DNA of 64,000 nucleotides from Acidobacteriota bacterium (GTDB lineage Bacteria; Acidobacteriota; Terriglobia; Versatilivoradales; Versatilivoraceae). Position numbers and translations under genes: made by a program. The first letter of the stretch is position 1, and each line of letters starts with the position of its first letter. Below the pieces are notes generated by a model. It did no database searches. It saw nothing but the letters and a program-made list of their open reading frames with translations, and had not been told where the DNA came from. The stretch covers positions 1 through 64,000 of the forward strand of contig JAPPDF010000055.1 of the NCBI GenBank assembly GCA_028875575.1, given 5' to 3'. Positions 18,241 through 27,467 of the stretch are shown one piece after another.

Positions 18241-18594
18241 TTACGGGAGGGTCCACAACAGGTAGGCGGCCACCACCGTTCCCGCCACGGCTCCTCCGTA
18301 ACAGATAAGGGTGATGATCGGATTGAGGTGCTTGATCTGCAGGCCGTCGTAGAGGGTGAAGCGAAATCGATGAGCCCAATGAAAGAGCGACAGGAAACAA
18401 AGCACGAACAGCCCCAGGCGACCCACGGGATGCCGGACCAGGTTCAGCGTTCTCTCATAATCGGGCGGCTGCAGCCATCCCAGCGGGAAAGCCAACCCGT
18501 AGAGAAAGAGGAGAATGGGGATCAGGAATGCGGCCACCACACCTCCCCCGCTGAAGAGGGCCCAGAGAAGAGGTTCGTTGGATCGATTGGCCAT
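18241..18594 (-). CDS. frdD: Fumarate reductase membrane anchor subunit FrdD
   Basis: A 117-residue protein with three hydrophobic helices (about 15-36, 55-75, 92-114), an S-N-E-P start and a polar segment H-P-V-G-R-L-G-L-F between the first two. The pattern and size match FrdD of the E. coli-type quinol:fumarate reductase, an anchor without haem. It is last in the frdABCD order, 3 bp after frdC, which fixes its identity beyond its weakly conserved sequence. Confidence 0.88.
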   Translation of the reverse strand: MANRSNEPLLWALFSGGGVVAAFLIPILLFLYGLAFPLGWLQPPDYERTLNLVRHPVGRLGLFVLCFLSLFHWAHRFRFTLYDGLQIKHLNPIITLICYGGAVAGTVVAAYLLWTLP

Positions 18595-18597
18595 GGG

Positions 18598-19017
18598 TCA
18601 ACCTTGTCGCATGAGCAGGAAAACAATCAGCGCGGAAATCGCCAGCCAGGCCACGTAGTTGGGAGCGGCCACCAGCACGTTGGGGAGCCGTTTGCCTCGC
18701 AAGCGGACCACCATCGCCTTGGGAGTCAAGTTAAACCAGGTAACCGCGTGAAGGATCACGAAAAAAAGACTGATGCCATTGAGAATCACCAGCACCGGGT
18801 TCTTGAGCCAGTGCTGGAATTCCTGATAGGGTTCGGGCCCTCCCCTCAAGGCATGGAGCTGCATCAGGAGGATCACCACGTAGAAAGCCACGAAGACGCT
18901 GCTGATCTCCCGGAGCATGAACTTCAGGTACGACCACTTCCGGCTCCACCAGAGGGTCGAGACCCGGGTTCGGTACCATTTGGGATGGTACTGGCGATAA
19001 GCCACCGGTGGCTTCAT
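18598..19017 (-). CDS. frdC: Fumarate reductase membrane anchor subunit FrdC
   Basis: A 139-residue protein from the ATG at 19017, which overlaps the frdB stop by 4 bp (ATGA). A longer frame upstream is out-of-frame frdB and is rejected. It begins [16 protein letters not shown] and has three transmembrane helices (about 33-53, 75-95, 115-135). The R-x-P and [12 protein letters not shown] pieces resemble E. coli FrdC, near the menaquinone sites. Transcribed between frdB and frdD. Confidence 0.9.
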   Translation of the reverse strand: MKPPVAYRQYHPKWYRTRVSTLWWSRKWSYLKFMLREISSVFVAFYVVILLMQLHALRGGPEPYQEFQHWLKNPVLVILNGISLFFVILHAVTWFNLTPKAMVVRLRGKRLPNVLVAAPNYVAWLAISALIVFLLMRQG

Positions 19018-19757
19018 TGCTTGCTCCAGGGCATCAGAAAGGACTTGAACCAGTCCTTGGTGGCCGCGAGCTTGTATTGCTGGATGGCTCCTGCCGGATC
19101 CACGTTCTTGGGACAGACCTCGGTGCACTCTCCCACGAATGTGCATCCCCAGATCCCCTCGTGCTGGGAGAGTACATCCAGACGCTCTTGCTCGCCCTGG
19201 TCGCGGGAATCCAGATTGTATCGCTGGGCCAGGGCAATGGCGGCCGGTCCCACGAATTGAGGGTCGAGCCCGTAAACCGGACAGGCCGCGTAGCAAATCA
19301 TGCAGTTGATGCACATGCTGAACTGCTTGAATTCGTCCAACTGTTCCGGAGTTTGCAGAAACTCTCCCTTCGCGGGGGCCGGATCATCCTTTCGGACGAT
19401 CCAGGGTTTCACCGACTGCAGTTTTTCCAGAAAGTCGGTCATTTCGATAACCAGGTCCCGAACCACCGGAAAATTCTGAAGGGGCTCCACCCGGATAGGT
19501 CCAGGGGAATAGTGGGACAAGAAGGTGGCGCAGGTCAGCTTGGGTTCGCCGTTGACGGTCATACCGCAACTCCCGCAGACACCCATCCTGCAGGACCAAC
19601 GAAAGGACAGGGAACCGTCCAGATGGTCCTTGATGTAGTTCAAGGCGTCCAGAACCACCCAGTCCTTGCTCAAGGGGACCTCGTAGGATTGGAAGGTGGG
19701 TTCGCCCTCCTGCTCGGGGCGGTAGCGAGTCACTTCGATGGTTATCGTTTCAGCCAT
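19014..19757 (-). CDS. frdB: Fumarate reductase iron-sulfur subunit FrdB
   Basis: A 247-residue protein with a ferredoxin-like [2Fe-2S] site ([10 protein letters not shown], then a further Cys) and two C-terminal cluster motifs [12 protein letters not shown] and [12 protein letters not shown] for the [4Fe-4S] and [3Fe-4S] clusters. It moves electrons between menaquinol and the flavoprotein FrdA. Ends [10 protein letters not shown]. The gene starts about 100 bp after frdA. Confidence 0.96.
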   Translation of the reverse strand: MAETITIEVTRYRPEQEGEPTFQSYEVPLSKDWVVLDALNYIKDHLDGSLSFRWSCRMGVCGSCGMTVNGEPKLTCATFLSHYSPGPIRVEPLQNFPVVRDLVIEMTDFLEKLQSVKPWIVRKDDPAPAKGEFLQTPEQLDEFKQFSMCINCMICYAACPVYGLDPQFVGPAAIALAQRYNLDSRDQGEQERLDVLSQHEGIWGCTFVGECTEVCPKNVDPAGAIQQYKLAATKDWFKSFLMPWSKQ

Positions 19758-19854
19758 TTCTCCTCTAGGGTGATGAATTCCCGGTAGTCCATTGGTTCAG
19801 AAGCAGTCCGGTCACCTCCAAAAACAAAGCGGCACACCGGATGTGCCGGCACGG

Positions 19855-21615
19855 TCAACCCTGTGGCGCTTCAGCTGCCGGCCGGCCGTAAACCCGTTCG
19901 CCCGGGGGCCAGCGGGTGATGGAAACGGGCAGGTATTCGACCTTGGGACGATCGTCGGGTCGGTGAGAGACCAGGGAGTGGGCCAGAAACCCTTCATCGT
20001 CCCGCTGTGGAAAATCGGTCCGCTGATGGGCCCCCCGGGATTCGGTTCGATTCAAGGCACACTCGACCACGGCCTCGGCCACGTCCAACATGTATGAGAG
20101 CTCCAGGGCGGTCGTCAACTCGGTGTTGAAGGTGTGGCTGTGGTCCTGGATGGCTACTCGACGGAAACGTTCCTTCAGTTCGGCAACATCGGACCGGGCC
20201 TCTTCCAGCAGAGCCCCCGTTCGGTAAATTCCGGCGCTCTTTTCCATGGTGGCCTGCATTTCGCTGCGAAGGCCCGCAATGGACTCGCTGCCGTCGCTCT
20301 TGTGGAGAAACTCTCGTTCCAGGCGCTTTTTCTCATCGGCTGCCTGAGCCTCGATGCCGGCGCTCACCGGCTTGTCCTGCAAGGCGTGTTCGGCCGCAGC
20401 CTGTCCCGCCCGGGCGCCGAAAACCAGAAGCTCGGTCAAGGAATTGGAGCCCAGTCGGTTGGCGCCGTTGATACTTACACAAGCCACTTCGCCGGCAGCG
20501 AACAGCCCCTCCAGGGGCGTGGCTCCCTGGATGTCGGTGTGGACGCCGCCCATCATGTAGTGGACCACCGGTCGGACCGGTATCAACTGGCTCACCGGGT
20601 CGATGTTCTCGTACTTGAGGCAAAGTTCGCGAACAAAGGGCAACTTGGTGTCGATGATCTTCTTGCCCAGGTGGGTGAGGTCGAGATGGACATAGGGTCC
20701 ATAGGGCCCCTCGAGCGTCCGGCCCTTGTCCAACTCCTTCATGAAGGCTTGCGACAAGCGGTCTCGAGGGCCCAGCTCCATGGACCGCAGTACCGGCTTG
20801 GGCTGAGGCGTCCCCAGATCGTAGTCCTGCAGGTAGCGGTATCCATCCTTGTTGAGCAGGAACCCGCCTTCGGCCCGGGAGGCTTCGGTGATCAGAATCC
20901 CGGTGAAGGGGAGTCCGGTGGGATGGTACTGCACGAACTCCATGTCCTTCAGGGGCACTCCCGCACGGTAGGCAAGCGACATGCCGTCACCGTTCTTGAT
21001 GTTGGCATTGGTGGTGAAAGGGAACACCTTTCCGCAACCGCCGGTACAGAGGATGACGGATTTGGCGGTAATGGCCTGGATCCTGCCCGTCATCAGCTCG
21101 ATAGCCACCACGCCCTGCACGCGGCCGTCCTCCACCAGAAGCCTGGTGACGAACCATTCGTCGTAACGAGTGATGGATCCGTATTTGAGAGAGGTCTGAA
21201 AGAGCGCGTGGAGCATGTGGAAGCCGGTCTTGTCGGCGGCGAACCAGGTACGCTCCTTCTTCATTCCGCCGAAGGGACGAACGGCCACGGTTCCGTCAGG
21301 TTCACGGCTCCAGGGGCAACCCCAATGCTCCAGTTGAAGCATTTCACGGGGAGCCTCGTTGACGAAGAGTTCCACGGCATCCTGGTCGCACATCCAGTCT
21401 CCACCGGAGATGGTGTCATAGGCGTGTTCGTCCAGGCTGTCGCCCTCCTTGATGACGGCTGCAGCTCCGCCTTCCGCCGACACGGTGTGGCTCCTCATGG
21501 GATAGACCTTGGAGACCACGGCTACGCTCAGATTGGGGTCAACCTCGGAAACGGCAATGGCGGCTCTCAGGCCTGCTCCTCCACCACCCACCAACAGAAC
21601 GTCATGGGAAGGCAT
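19855..21615 (-). CDS. frdA: Fumarate reductase flavoprotein subunit FrdA
   Basis: A 586-residue flavoprotein from the ATG at 21615 ([15 protein letters not shown]); a frame from 21663 would add 16 residues. The FAD-linked His lies in [19 protein letters not shown] and [12 protein letters not shown] follow; fumarate-binding motifs include the Q-Y-H-P-T-G-L and [11 protein letters not shown] segments. FrdA reduces fumarate to succinate in the cytoplasm. With FrdBCD it forms the four-subunit E. coli-type complex for anaerobic respiration, or acts as succinate dehydrogenase; no other sdh is in this window. Confidence 0.96.
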   Translation of the reverse strand: MPSHDVLLVGGGGAGLRAAIAVSEVDPNLSVAVVSKVYPMRSHTVSAEGGAAAVIKEGDSLDEHAYDTISGGDWMCDQDAVELFVNEAPREMLQLEHWGCPWSREPDGTVAVRPFGGMKKERTWFAADKTGFHMLHALFQTSLKYGSITRYDEWFVTRLLVEDGRVQGVVAIELMTGRIQAITAKSVILCTGGCGKVFPFTTNANIKNGDGMSLAYRAGVPLKDMEFVQYHPTGLPFTGILITEASRAEGGFLLNKDGYRYLQDYDLGTPQPKPVLRSMELGPRDRLSQAFMKELDKGRTLEGPYGPYVHLDLTHLGKKIIDTKLPFVRELCLKYENIDPVSQLIPVRPVVHYMMGGVHTDIQGATPLEGLFAAGEVACVSINGANRLGSNSLTELLVFGARAGQAAAEHALQDKPVSAGIEAQAADEKKRLEREFLHKSDGSESIAGLRSEMQATMEKSAGIYRTGALLEEARSDVAELKERFRRVAIQDHSHTFNTELTTALELSYMLDVAEAVVECALNRTESRGAHQRTDFPQRDDEGFLAHSLVSHRPDDRPKVEYLPVSITRWPPGERVYGRPAAEAPQG

Positions 21616-22129
21616 TTCTGTCAAGGGAATCACCCTGGTGCCTGGTCGGGAGACCGGACACACGGTTCGATTGAGGCAGCGGAATCACTCGCCGGTGGTG
21701 CCCAAGCCCTTGCCGGCTGTGCTGCCTTAAGCCATTCAACCTGCATTGCTCTCCGGGGGGTTGAACTCGCAGGGTGCGTTTCTGGCGTCGCTGGGCAAAG
21801 GAAGTACGATCCGGAGCGACTCGACTGATCCACTGCTTTCCGGCTGTGCCAAGTGCGGGCCGGGACTCGGTCAGTATTCCTGCAGGCGTCTCGACCGCCT
21901 GAAGCGGATTGTGTTAGGACCTGGCAGGATGGTTGGGACGTCGCAGTACGCACCGTCCGGGGACAACGGTGCAGAGATTACCTTAACCCTTCCCGCGGAA
22001 TCAAGAGCGGATTTGGGGAGAGAGAACGGCAGTGGCAAGTGAAGGAGAGTACCGAAGTCAAGTGGCCTGCCTTGACAGGTTTCGGAGACCGGAGGGAGCA
22101 CGCCGCCGTGTGAATAACTTCGATTATTT
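21616..22129. other. Intergenic stretch upstream of frdA, no gene seen
   Basis: About 510 bp with no RBS-preceded frame of family-like composition and no tRNA-like hairpins. The short plus frames here are antisense or random. The frd promoter should lie here but I could not find a convincing -35/-10 pair. Confidence 0.6.
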
Positions 22130-22358
22130 ACATCGATGCACAGGATGCACAGGATAAACAGGATGAGAAGCTGCTGCGAGGTAGCTGAACCACTCGCTGA
22201 TCGGGTGCGACCTGGTGAAAACTGCTTTCTAACCACAAAAAGCACAAAAGGCACAAATTGTGTTTTTGTGCCCTTTGTGGCCATTCCCGGTAAACGTCTC
22301 GCTGCCGAATTCTGCAAAAGGCTCAACAAATAATCCTGTTAATCCTGTGCATCGATGT
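22130..22358. repeat. Family C inverted pair at 22.2 kb enclosing a D element
   Basis: Left arm 22130-22165 (ACATCGATGCACAGGAT, then GCACAGGAT and AAACAGGAT units of 9 bp) and right arm 22332-22358 are reverse complements, perfect over 17 bp (22130-22146 with 22342-22358), then imperfect. Between the arms lies a family D element (22199-22326). Confidence 0.85.
22199..22326 (+). repeat. Family D palindromic element, copy 2 (left end missing)
   Basis: From ATCGGGTGCGACCTGGTGAA through the CACAAAAAG/CACAAAAGG/CACAAATTG core to CCGAATTCTGCAAAAGGC it matches copy 1 almost base by base. The left terminal end seen in copies 1 and 3 is absent, replaced by a different 30 bp and the family C arm. Confidence 0.8.
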
Positions 22359-22410
22359 TAATCAGGAATCCAATCTTCCTCGACGCGGAGAGCCGGAGCG
22401 GGGAGCATCA

Positions 22411-22450
22411 TTTCGTGACATTCGTGCCCCTTGGTGGATAACTCTTTTTC
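22411..22450 (-). repeat. Family B repeat at 22.4 kb
   Basis: TTTCGTGACATTCGTGCCCC then TTGGTGGATAACTCTTTTTC, the minus-strand form of the B unit. It abuts the 3' end of the deoxyribosyltransferase gene (stop at 22458). Confidence 0.7.
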
Positions 22451-22457
22451 CCGCCGG

Positions 22458-22922
22458 CTAGCCCTTGCTCAACCACCGGGCCAGCGCCTTTTGCGTATCT
22501 GCCAGTTCCTCGATTGAGGTGTACCAACTGGCTTCCCAACCGTTTTCAGGGAGACCGGTGAACACCATCAGGTTGAGGGGATAGCCCTCGCTGTCGCTGC
22601 AGCGCCGGAAATCGTCCCGGAAGAGGAACACCGGCTTTCCCCAGGCGATGGCCATGCCCAGCTCAACCATCACGCCCTCGTCCGGGGGGCAGCCATTGAC
22701 GACTGCAAACAACCCATCCGCCTCCCGCACGTCGCGAAGGTCGGCTTGACCGATCCGATAAGCCCAGTCCGGAGTGGTCCGGTCGATCTGGTTGTTCCGG
22801 GCAAAGGGCTCCCAGACCTCGGCGCCCATCGATTCGAGGGCCGCCACCAGATCCTGCAGCGGTCCCCGGCTCTGTTGCGCCGAGAAGCCGTAGGGATTGG
22901 CCAGATAGAGGGTCTTGCTCAT
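22458..22922 (-). CDS. Nucleoside 2-deoxyribosyltransferase-like protein
   Basis: A 154-residue protein with the family N-terminus K-T-L-Y-L-A-N-P-Y-G-F-S and the active-site segment V-M-V-E-L-G-M-A-I-A-W-G-K-P-V, where Glu87 is the expected nucleophile; the E-A-D-G-L-F-A-V-V-N-G stretch precedes it. The length is right for this family, which exchanges bases between deoxynucleosides or hydrolyses deoxynucleotides in salvage. Enzymes of this fold also occur in anti-phage systems, but nothing nearby supports that. The gene is isolated, with repeats on both sides. Confidence 0.78.
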   Translation of the reverse strand: MSKTLYLANPYGFSAQQSRGPLQDLVAALESMGAEVWEPFARNNQIDRTTPDWAYRIGQADLRDVREADGLFAVVNGCPPDEGVMVELGMAIAWGKPVFLFRDDFRRCSDSEGYPLNLMVFTGLPENGWEASWYTSIEELADTQKALARWLSKG

Positions 22923-22958
22923 TTTGGTGTTTCCCTGGTGGATATCTTTTTACCCGTG

Positions 22959-23152
22959 GGCCTTTTGCAAATTTCGCGGCGCGGCTGGTCATTTTGCCGG
23001 CAAACCTGAGGTTCTACCGTTTTCAATATTGGGTGCGACTCGATGATCAATTCTGTCCGACCACAAAAAGCACAAAAGTCACAAATTGTGTTTTTGTGCC
23101 CTTTGTGGCCATTCCCGGCAAGCGTCCCGCTGCTGAATTTTGCAAAAGGCTC
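22959..23152 (+). repeat. Family D palindromic element, copy 3
   Basis: The left end GGCCTTTTGCAAATTTCGCG and right end CTGAATTTTGCAAAAGGCTC are imperfect inverted repeats. Inside are TTTTGCCGGCAAACCTGAGG, TTTTCAATATTGGGTGCGAC and the core CACAAAAAG/CACAAAAGT/CACAAATTG. The right end stops 3 bp before the stop codon of the hydrolase gene at 23156, and this copy is not enclosed by A or C arms. Confidence 0.85.
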
Positions 23153-23155
23153 CCT

Positions 23156-24028
23156 TTATTGCTTGTAGGTTTGAGGCACAGCCTCGCCATTGGGTCCGCT
23201 GTCCGACACTTCATTCAGGAAGTCGTCGATCTTCTTCCAGTAGGATTGCCCCCCTACGCCCGACACATCGTTGTGGGCGGCGCCGGGAACCATCAGCCAC
23301 TCTTTGGGCTCCGGGGCCGCTTCAAAGAGCGCCCAGCCCAGCGGGAGGGGGACGGTCCTGTCCCGGTCGCCGTGAATGGCCAGCAACGGGCAGCTCAGTC
23401 CCTTGATCTTGGGCAGTGAATCGAAAGGGTCCTTCATCAACAGGCCCACGGGCAGAAGGGGGTACCTGTGTTGGCCGACATCCGCCGCCGAGGAGAAACC
23501 CGATTGAATGATGAGTCCGGCAGGCGGGGCTCGGGTCGCCATCTCCACCGCCACTCCGGACCCCAGTGATTCTCCAAGGTAAGCCAGTTTCCGACCCGGG
23601 TCTCTGGCGAGCCAGTCCAGGGCCGCCTGGGCGTCCCGGTAGAGATTCCTCTCGGTGGGAGTTCCGGGGTTGCCCCCGTACCCCCGGTATTCCAGGAGGA
23701 AGAGGCCGTAGCCCAGGCGGTGAAAGTCTCGCGCCCACTCGAGGCGATCCGCGCGGTTGCCGCCATTGCCACTGAAATAGACCAGGGTGAGCGGCCGGTC
23801 TCCCGGCCAGTACCAACTCAGCAACCGGATTCCGTCCTCTGTTTCCAGCTCGATCTCCTGGAGTCCTCGAAATGCCTGTCCCTGTGGCAGGGGAACCGGA
23901 TCCGCGTTAGGGAAGTATTGGAGTTTCCTCTGGAACAGGTAGACGCTTCCGACCAGGACCACATAGATTACCAACAGGCCTTTCAGCAGCGGCCAGAGGA
24001 AGGAGAGGTCGGGTTGGGATGTCGCCAT
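23156..24028 (-). CDS. Membrane-anchored alpha/beta hydrolase (ABHD13/17-like)
   Basis: A 290-residue protein from the ATG at 24028, whose last base overlaps the oligopeptidase stop (TGATG). One N-terminal membrane helix (about 10-32), then an alpha/beta core: oxyanion Y-F-S-G-N-G-G-N, E-Y-R-G-Y-G-G, nucleophile elbow G-E-S-L-G-S-G, acid in H-G-D-R-D-R-T-V-P, and His in G-A-A-H-N-D-V. This is the ABHD13/ABHD17-like layout, with the catalytic domain outside the cytoplasm. The substrate is unknown. It is translationally coupled to the S9 peptidase gene upstream. Confidence 0.85.
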   Translation of the reverse strand: MATSQPDLSFLWPLLKGLLVIYVVLVGSVYLFQRKLQYFPNADPVPLPQGQAFRGLQEIELETEDGIRLLSWYWPGDRPLTLVYFSGNGGNRADRLEWARDFHRLGYGLFLLEYRGYGGNPGTPTERNLYRDAQAALDWLARDPGRKLAYLGESLGSGVAVEMATRAPPAGLIIQSGFSSAADVGQHRYPLLPVGLLMKDPFDSLPKIKGLSCPLLAIHGDRDRTVPLPLGWALFEAAPEPKEWLMVPGAAHNDVSGVGGQSYWKKIDDFLNEVSDSGPNGEAVPQTYKQ

Positions 24029-26238
24029 CAGTTCTTTCCGGTCCGGGAGGAGTCCGTTGCCTCCAAATCGGACAGGTCCATTCTCAGGGTGTGGACCAGG
24101 AAGCCCCACTGATCGGCCACTTCCTCGATGACCTTGCTGGTGGGCTTGCCGGCTCCGTGGCCCGCCTGGGTCTCGATGCGGATGAGCACCGGTGCGTCGC
24201 CCGCCTGGGCGTCCTGCAGGGCGGCGGCGAACTTGTAGCTGTGGGCAGGAACCACCCGGTCGTCGTGGTCGGCGGTGGTGACGAGGGTGGGCGGGTAGCG
24301 GGTGCCGTGCCGAAGGTTGTGAAGCGGGGAGTAGGCCAGCAGCGCCTTGAACTGACTTGGATCCTCCGAGGACCCGTAGTCCGAAACCCAGGCCCATCCG
24401 ATGGTGAATTTTTGGAAACGCAGCATGTCCAGAACCCCAACTCCCGGTAGAGCCGCACCGAACAGTTCCGGCCGCTGGGTCATGACGGCTCCCACCAGCA
24501 GCCCTCCATTGCTGCGCCCGCCGATGGCCAATTGGGAAGGACGGGTGTATCCGTGCCGTATCAGCCATTCGGCGGCAGCAATGAAGTCATCGAACACGTT
24601 CTGCTTGTTTTCCTTGGTCCCGGCCTGGTGCCACTCCTCTCCGTACTCGCCTCCTCCTCTGAGATTGGGGACGGCCAACACGCCCCCCAGCTCCAGCCAG
24701 ACAAGATTGGAGACGGAGAAGTAGGGGGTCAGGGAAATGTTGAAGCCCCCGTAGCCGTACAGGAAGGTCGGGTGCGTCCGCTCCCTTGAGAGATCCTTGC
24801 GGTGAGTCAAAAACATCGGGATTCGGGTCCCGTCCTTGCTTCGATAGAAGACCTGCCGGGTCTCATAGACCCGGGCGTCGAAATCGACGCTCGGCTCCCG
24901 GAACAGCCGGCGATTACCCGATTCGAGGTCCTGGTGGAAAATAGTCAGAGGAGTGGTGAAACCGGCAAAACCGAAGAAAGTCTCCGAGTCGTCTTTCTTG
25001 CCGTCGAAGCCGGTGACGGTGCCGAGGCCGGGAAGGTCAATGGTGCCGGCGGACTGTCCCTCGAGCCCAAAGAGCCGCACCAGGGAGTAGGCGTCCTTGA
25101 GGTAGGTGGCAATGAACCGATGGTTGATCAGGCTCACCTGTTCCAGCGTTTCGGCCATCTCGGGGATGACCTCCCGCCAGTTCGACCGCCCCGGCCTTAG
25201 GATATCCACCGCAATCACTCGTCCACGTGGAGCCTCCAGGTCGGTACTGAACCAGAAAAGGGAACCGTCGTTGTTGATGAACCTGTAGGAAGCGTCGAAA
25301 TCATCCAGCAGGGGAACGACCTTCGAGGCCGCGTCCTCGAGGGACCGGATGTAGACACGATTTCGCCTGTCGGTCCCCTTCCAAACGTGAATAACCAGAT
25401 ACTTCCCGTCTTCGGTGACCACGGGGCTGAAGCCCCATTCCTTCTGGTCGGGGCGCTCATAAACCAGCACATCCTCCGACTGAGGCGTGCCGATCCGGTG
25501 GTAGTAGAGTTTCTGGTGGTAGTGGGTGTCCGCCGGTCCGGGAGTTCCCTTGGGTTCGTCGTAGCGGCTGTAGTAGAATCCCCGGTTGTCGCGGTCCCAT
25601 GAGGCTCCGGAGAACTTGATCCAGCGCAGTTTCTCCTTCAAGTCCTTGCCTGTCGAGACCTCTCGAATCTTCCATTCCATCCAATCCGAACCGGAGGTTG
25701 AGAGACCGTAGGCCATGAAACGGCCATCAGGACTGATGGAGTAGTTGGCCAGGGCGATGGTCCCTTGATCGGAAAGCCGGTTGGGGTCCAGCAGCACACG
25801 CGGCTTCCCGGTCAGGCTGGCCAGCGTATAGAGTACGCTTTGGTTCTGCAGACCGTCGTTTTTTCGGTAGAAGTAGCGGCCGCCCTCCTTATGAGGCACG
25901 CTGTAGCGTTCGTAGTTCCACAGCCGCTCCAGCGTTCTCCTGATTGGCGCCCGCTGGGATATCTTGCCGAGGTATCGGAACGTCAGCGCATTCTGGGCCT
26001 GAATCCAGGAACGGGTCTCTTCCGAATCCGGGGTTTCGAGCCAGCGATAGGGGTCCGGGACATCGATGCCGTGGTAACGGTCAACCTGGTCGGCTTTTCG
26101 GGTCTTGGGATAGGCAAGCGGGCGATCTTCGGGCCAGGCGCCCAAGGCGTGGACCCGTGGCTGCATGATCGCCGCCGCCAACCATCCCAGGGAGAGTGCC
26201 GCCATCAAGACAACCAGGAGGGCAAGCAAGCGTTTCAT
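24028..26238 (-). CDS. Exported prolyl oligopeptidase (S9A)
   Basis: A 736-residue protein from the ATG at 26238, giving the signal peptide M-K-R-L-L-A-L-L-V-V-L-M-A-A-L-S. A beta-propeller domain fills the middle (V-P-D-P-Y-R-W-L-E near the start is typical). The C-terminal catalytic domain has G-G-R-S-N-G-G-L-L, acid in T-A-D-H-D-D-R-V-V-P and His in Q-A-G-H-G-A-G, so the Ser-Asp-His triad is complete. S9A enzymes cut short proline peptides; this one is probably periplasmic. An upstream frame from 26331 adds 31 residues without signal character. Confidence 0.92.
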   Translation of the reverse strand: MKRLLALLVVLMAALSLGWLAAAIMQPRVHALGAWPEDRPLAYPKTRKADQVDRYHGIDVPDPYRWLETPDSEETRSWIQAQNALTFRYLGKISQRAPIRRTLERLWNYERYSVPHKEGGRYFYRKNDGLQNQSVLYTLASLTGKPRVLLDPNRLSDQGTIALANYSISPDGRFMAYGLSTSGSDWMEWKIREVSTGKDLKEKLRWIKFSGASWDRDNRGFYYSRYDEPKGTPGPADTHYHQKLYYHRIGTPQSEDVLVYERPDQKEWGFSPVVTEDGKYLVIHVWKGTDRRNRVYIRSLEDAASKVVPLLDDFDASYRFINNDGSLFWFSTDLEAPRGRVIAVDILRPGRSNWREVIPEMAETLEQVSLINHRFIATYLKDAYSLVRLFGLEGQSAGTIDLPGLGTVTGFDGKKDDSETFFGFAGFTTPLTIFHQDLESGNRRLFREPSVDFDARVYETRQVFYRSKDGTRIPMFLTHRKDLSRERTHPTFLYGYGGFNISLTPYFSVSNLVWLELGGVLAVPNLRGGGEYGEEWHQAGTKENKQNVFDDFIAAAEWLIRHGYTRPSQLAIGGRSNGGLLVGAVMTQRPELFGAALPGVGVLDMLRFQKFTIGWAWVSDYGSSEDPSQFKALLAYSPLHNLRHGTRYPPTLVTTADHDDRVVPAHSYKFAAALQDAQAGDAPVLIRIETQAGHGAGKPTSKVIEEVADQWGFLVHTLRMDLSDLEATDSSRTGKN

Positions 26239-26369
26239 GGGAATTCCGGTTTTGGGAAACGGCGCGGTCCGTTTCGTTCCTTCGGGTTCGGGCTTGCGGA
26301 CAGGGTCCCCGCGCCTTCGACTAAAATACAACAGGGTCGGTTAGAGGGCAATGGCCGCTCAAATCGCTG
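26239..26369. other. Gap upstream of the oligopeptidase, no gene seen
   Basis: The first part of the 365 bp divergent gap (26239-26603). It should hold the promoter of the oligopeptidase; no clear -35/-10 pair is seen. The rest is occupied by the family E-type repeat. Confidence 0.5.
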
Positions 26370-26536
26370 AAGTGGAGAGTGGAGAGTGAAGAGTGGTCAG
26401 CCGAGGGCTTCGGGAGCGGGCAAATGCCTGATGAACTGACCGAGCTTATGGGAAGGACGGCGCCGACACCGACAAGACGCATTGCGTGTCGATTAAATAA
26501 CTATCCACTAACCACTGACCACTATTCACTTTTTGC
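26370..26536. repeat. Family E-type repeat pair upstream of the ABC transporter
   Basis: The left arm (26370-26420) is GTGGAGAGTGGAGAGTGAAG followed by AGTGGTCAGCCGAGGGCTTC, matching the nadD/rsfS junction. The right arm (26490-26536) reads ACTATCCACTAACCACTGAC and, on the minus strand, matches the sucC-sucD copy at 3505-3551 over about 45 bases. Left and right arms are only loosely complementary. Confidence 0.75.
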
Positions 26537-26603
26537 CTAGGCGCGCCGCCGTCCCATACGACGAGGCGGCTCATACGGGGCGAAACATGGGTATCCCAGA
26601 CAA

Positions 26604-27365
26604 GTGTCATCGGTGATTCTGGCTGTCGACAACCTGTGCAAGAAATATGGAGACCTGGTCGCCGTCGATCGGGTCAGCTTCTCGGTTCGCCGCCAGGAAA
26701 TCTTCGGCATCCTCGGCCCCAACGGCGCCGGAAAGACCTCAACTCTGGAAATGATCGAAACGCTGAGGCCCATCGATGCCGGGACGGTCATTCTGGATGG
26801 GCTGGACGTCCGCGGTCACCCCCGGCAGGTTCAACAGCGGATAGGTGTTCAGCTCCAGTCGGCTTCCTTTTTCGAGAAGCTCAATCTGAGGGAGTTGCTG
26901 CTGTTGTTGGGAGAACTTTACGGCCGGTCGGTGGATCCCGTGCGACTGTTGGGCGAGGTGGAATTGCAGGATCGCGCCAAGGCTCAGGTGGAGCAGCTCT
27001 CGGGGGGGCAAAAGCAGCGTTTCTCGGTAGCCGCGGCCCTGGTGAACGATCCGCTGCTGGTGTTTCTGGATGAGCCTACCACCGGACTGGACCCTCAGGC
27101 TCGACGGCACCTCTGGGGCGTCATCCGCAGAATTCGCTCCGAGGGAAAAACGGTGGTCCTGACGACCCATTACATGGAAGAGGCCGAGGAGTTGTGCGAT
27201 CGAGTGGCTATCATGGACCGAGGCAGGATCGTCGCCGACGCCCCTCCCCAAAAACTCATCGGCGATCTCTTGGCATCCGGGTTCAAGAAGGAAAGAGTGG
27301 AACGGTTGGCCAACCTGGAAGACGTGTTTCTCCACCTCACCGGCCACGCCTTGCAAGAGGAATAA
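26604..27365 (+). CDS. ABC transporter ATP-binding protein
   Basis: A 253-residue ATPase from a GTG at 26604. Walker A G-P-N-G-A-G-K-T-S (about 38-46), Q-loop near V-Q-L-Q-S-A, signature L-S-G-G-Q-K-Q-R, Walker B L-L-V-F-L-D-E-P-T-T-G-L-D and the switch His in V-L-T-T-H-Y-M-E-E-A. It resembles the ABC-2 drug/polysaccharide exporter ATPases (CcmA/DrrA type). The next gene is its permease, after a roughly 100 bp gap. The substrate cannot be inferred. Confidence 0.95.
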   Translation: MSSVILAVDNLCKKYGDLVAVDRVSFSVRRQEIFGILGPNGAGKTSTLEMIETLRPIDAGTVILDGLDVRGHPRQVQQRIGVQLQSASFFEKLNLRELLLLLGELYGRSVDPVRLLGEVELQDRAKAQVEQLSGGQKQRFSVAAALVNDPLLVFLDEPTTGLDPQARRHLWGVIRRIRSEGKTVVLTTHYMEEAEELCDRVAIMDRGRIVADAPPQKLIGDLLASGFKKERVERLANLEDVFLHLTGHALQEE

Positions 27366-27467
27366 CCCGGAGATCTCGGTTGATTACCCATACCGAATAA
27401 AAATCGCAGGCGAAGGCTGGGACCCCGGTTAATCCCGGCTCACCTGGCATACCAACGGTGGCAAATC

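Noticed and set aside
20134-21828. A 564-residue plus-strand frame opposite frdA
   Set aside because: Shadow frame in GC-rich DNA; the minus strand has a complete FrdA with all motifs.
21746-22042. A 98-residue frame upstream of frdA
   Set aside because: No ribosome-binding site, no motif and no neighbour support.
22458-22922. Deoxyribosyltransferase as part of an anti-phage system
   Set aside because: No effector, sensor or nuclease gene is adjacent; ordinary salvage is the simpler reading.
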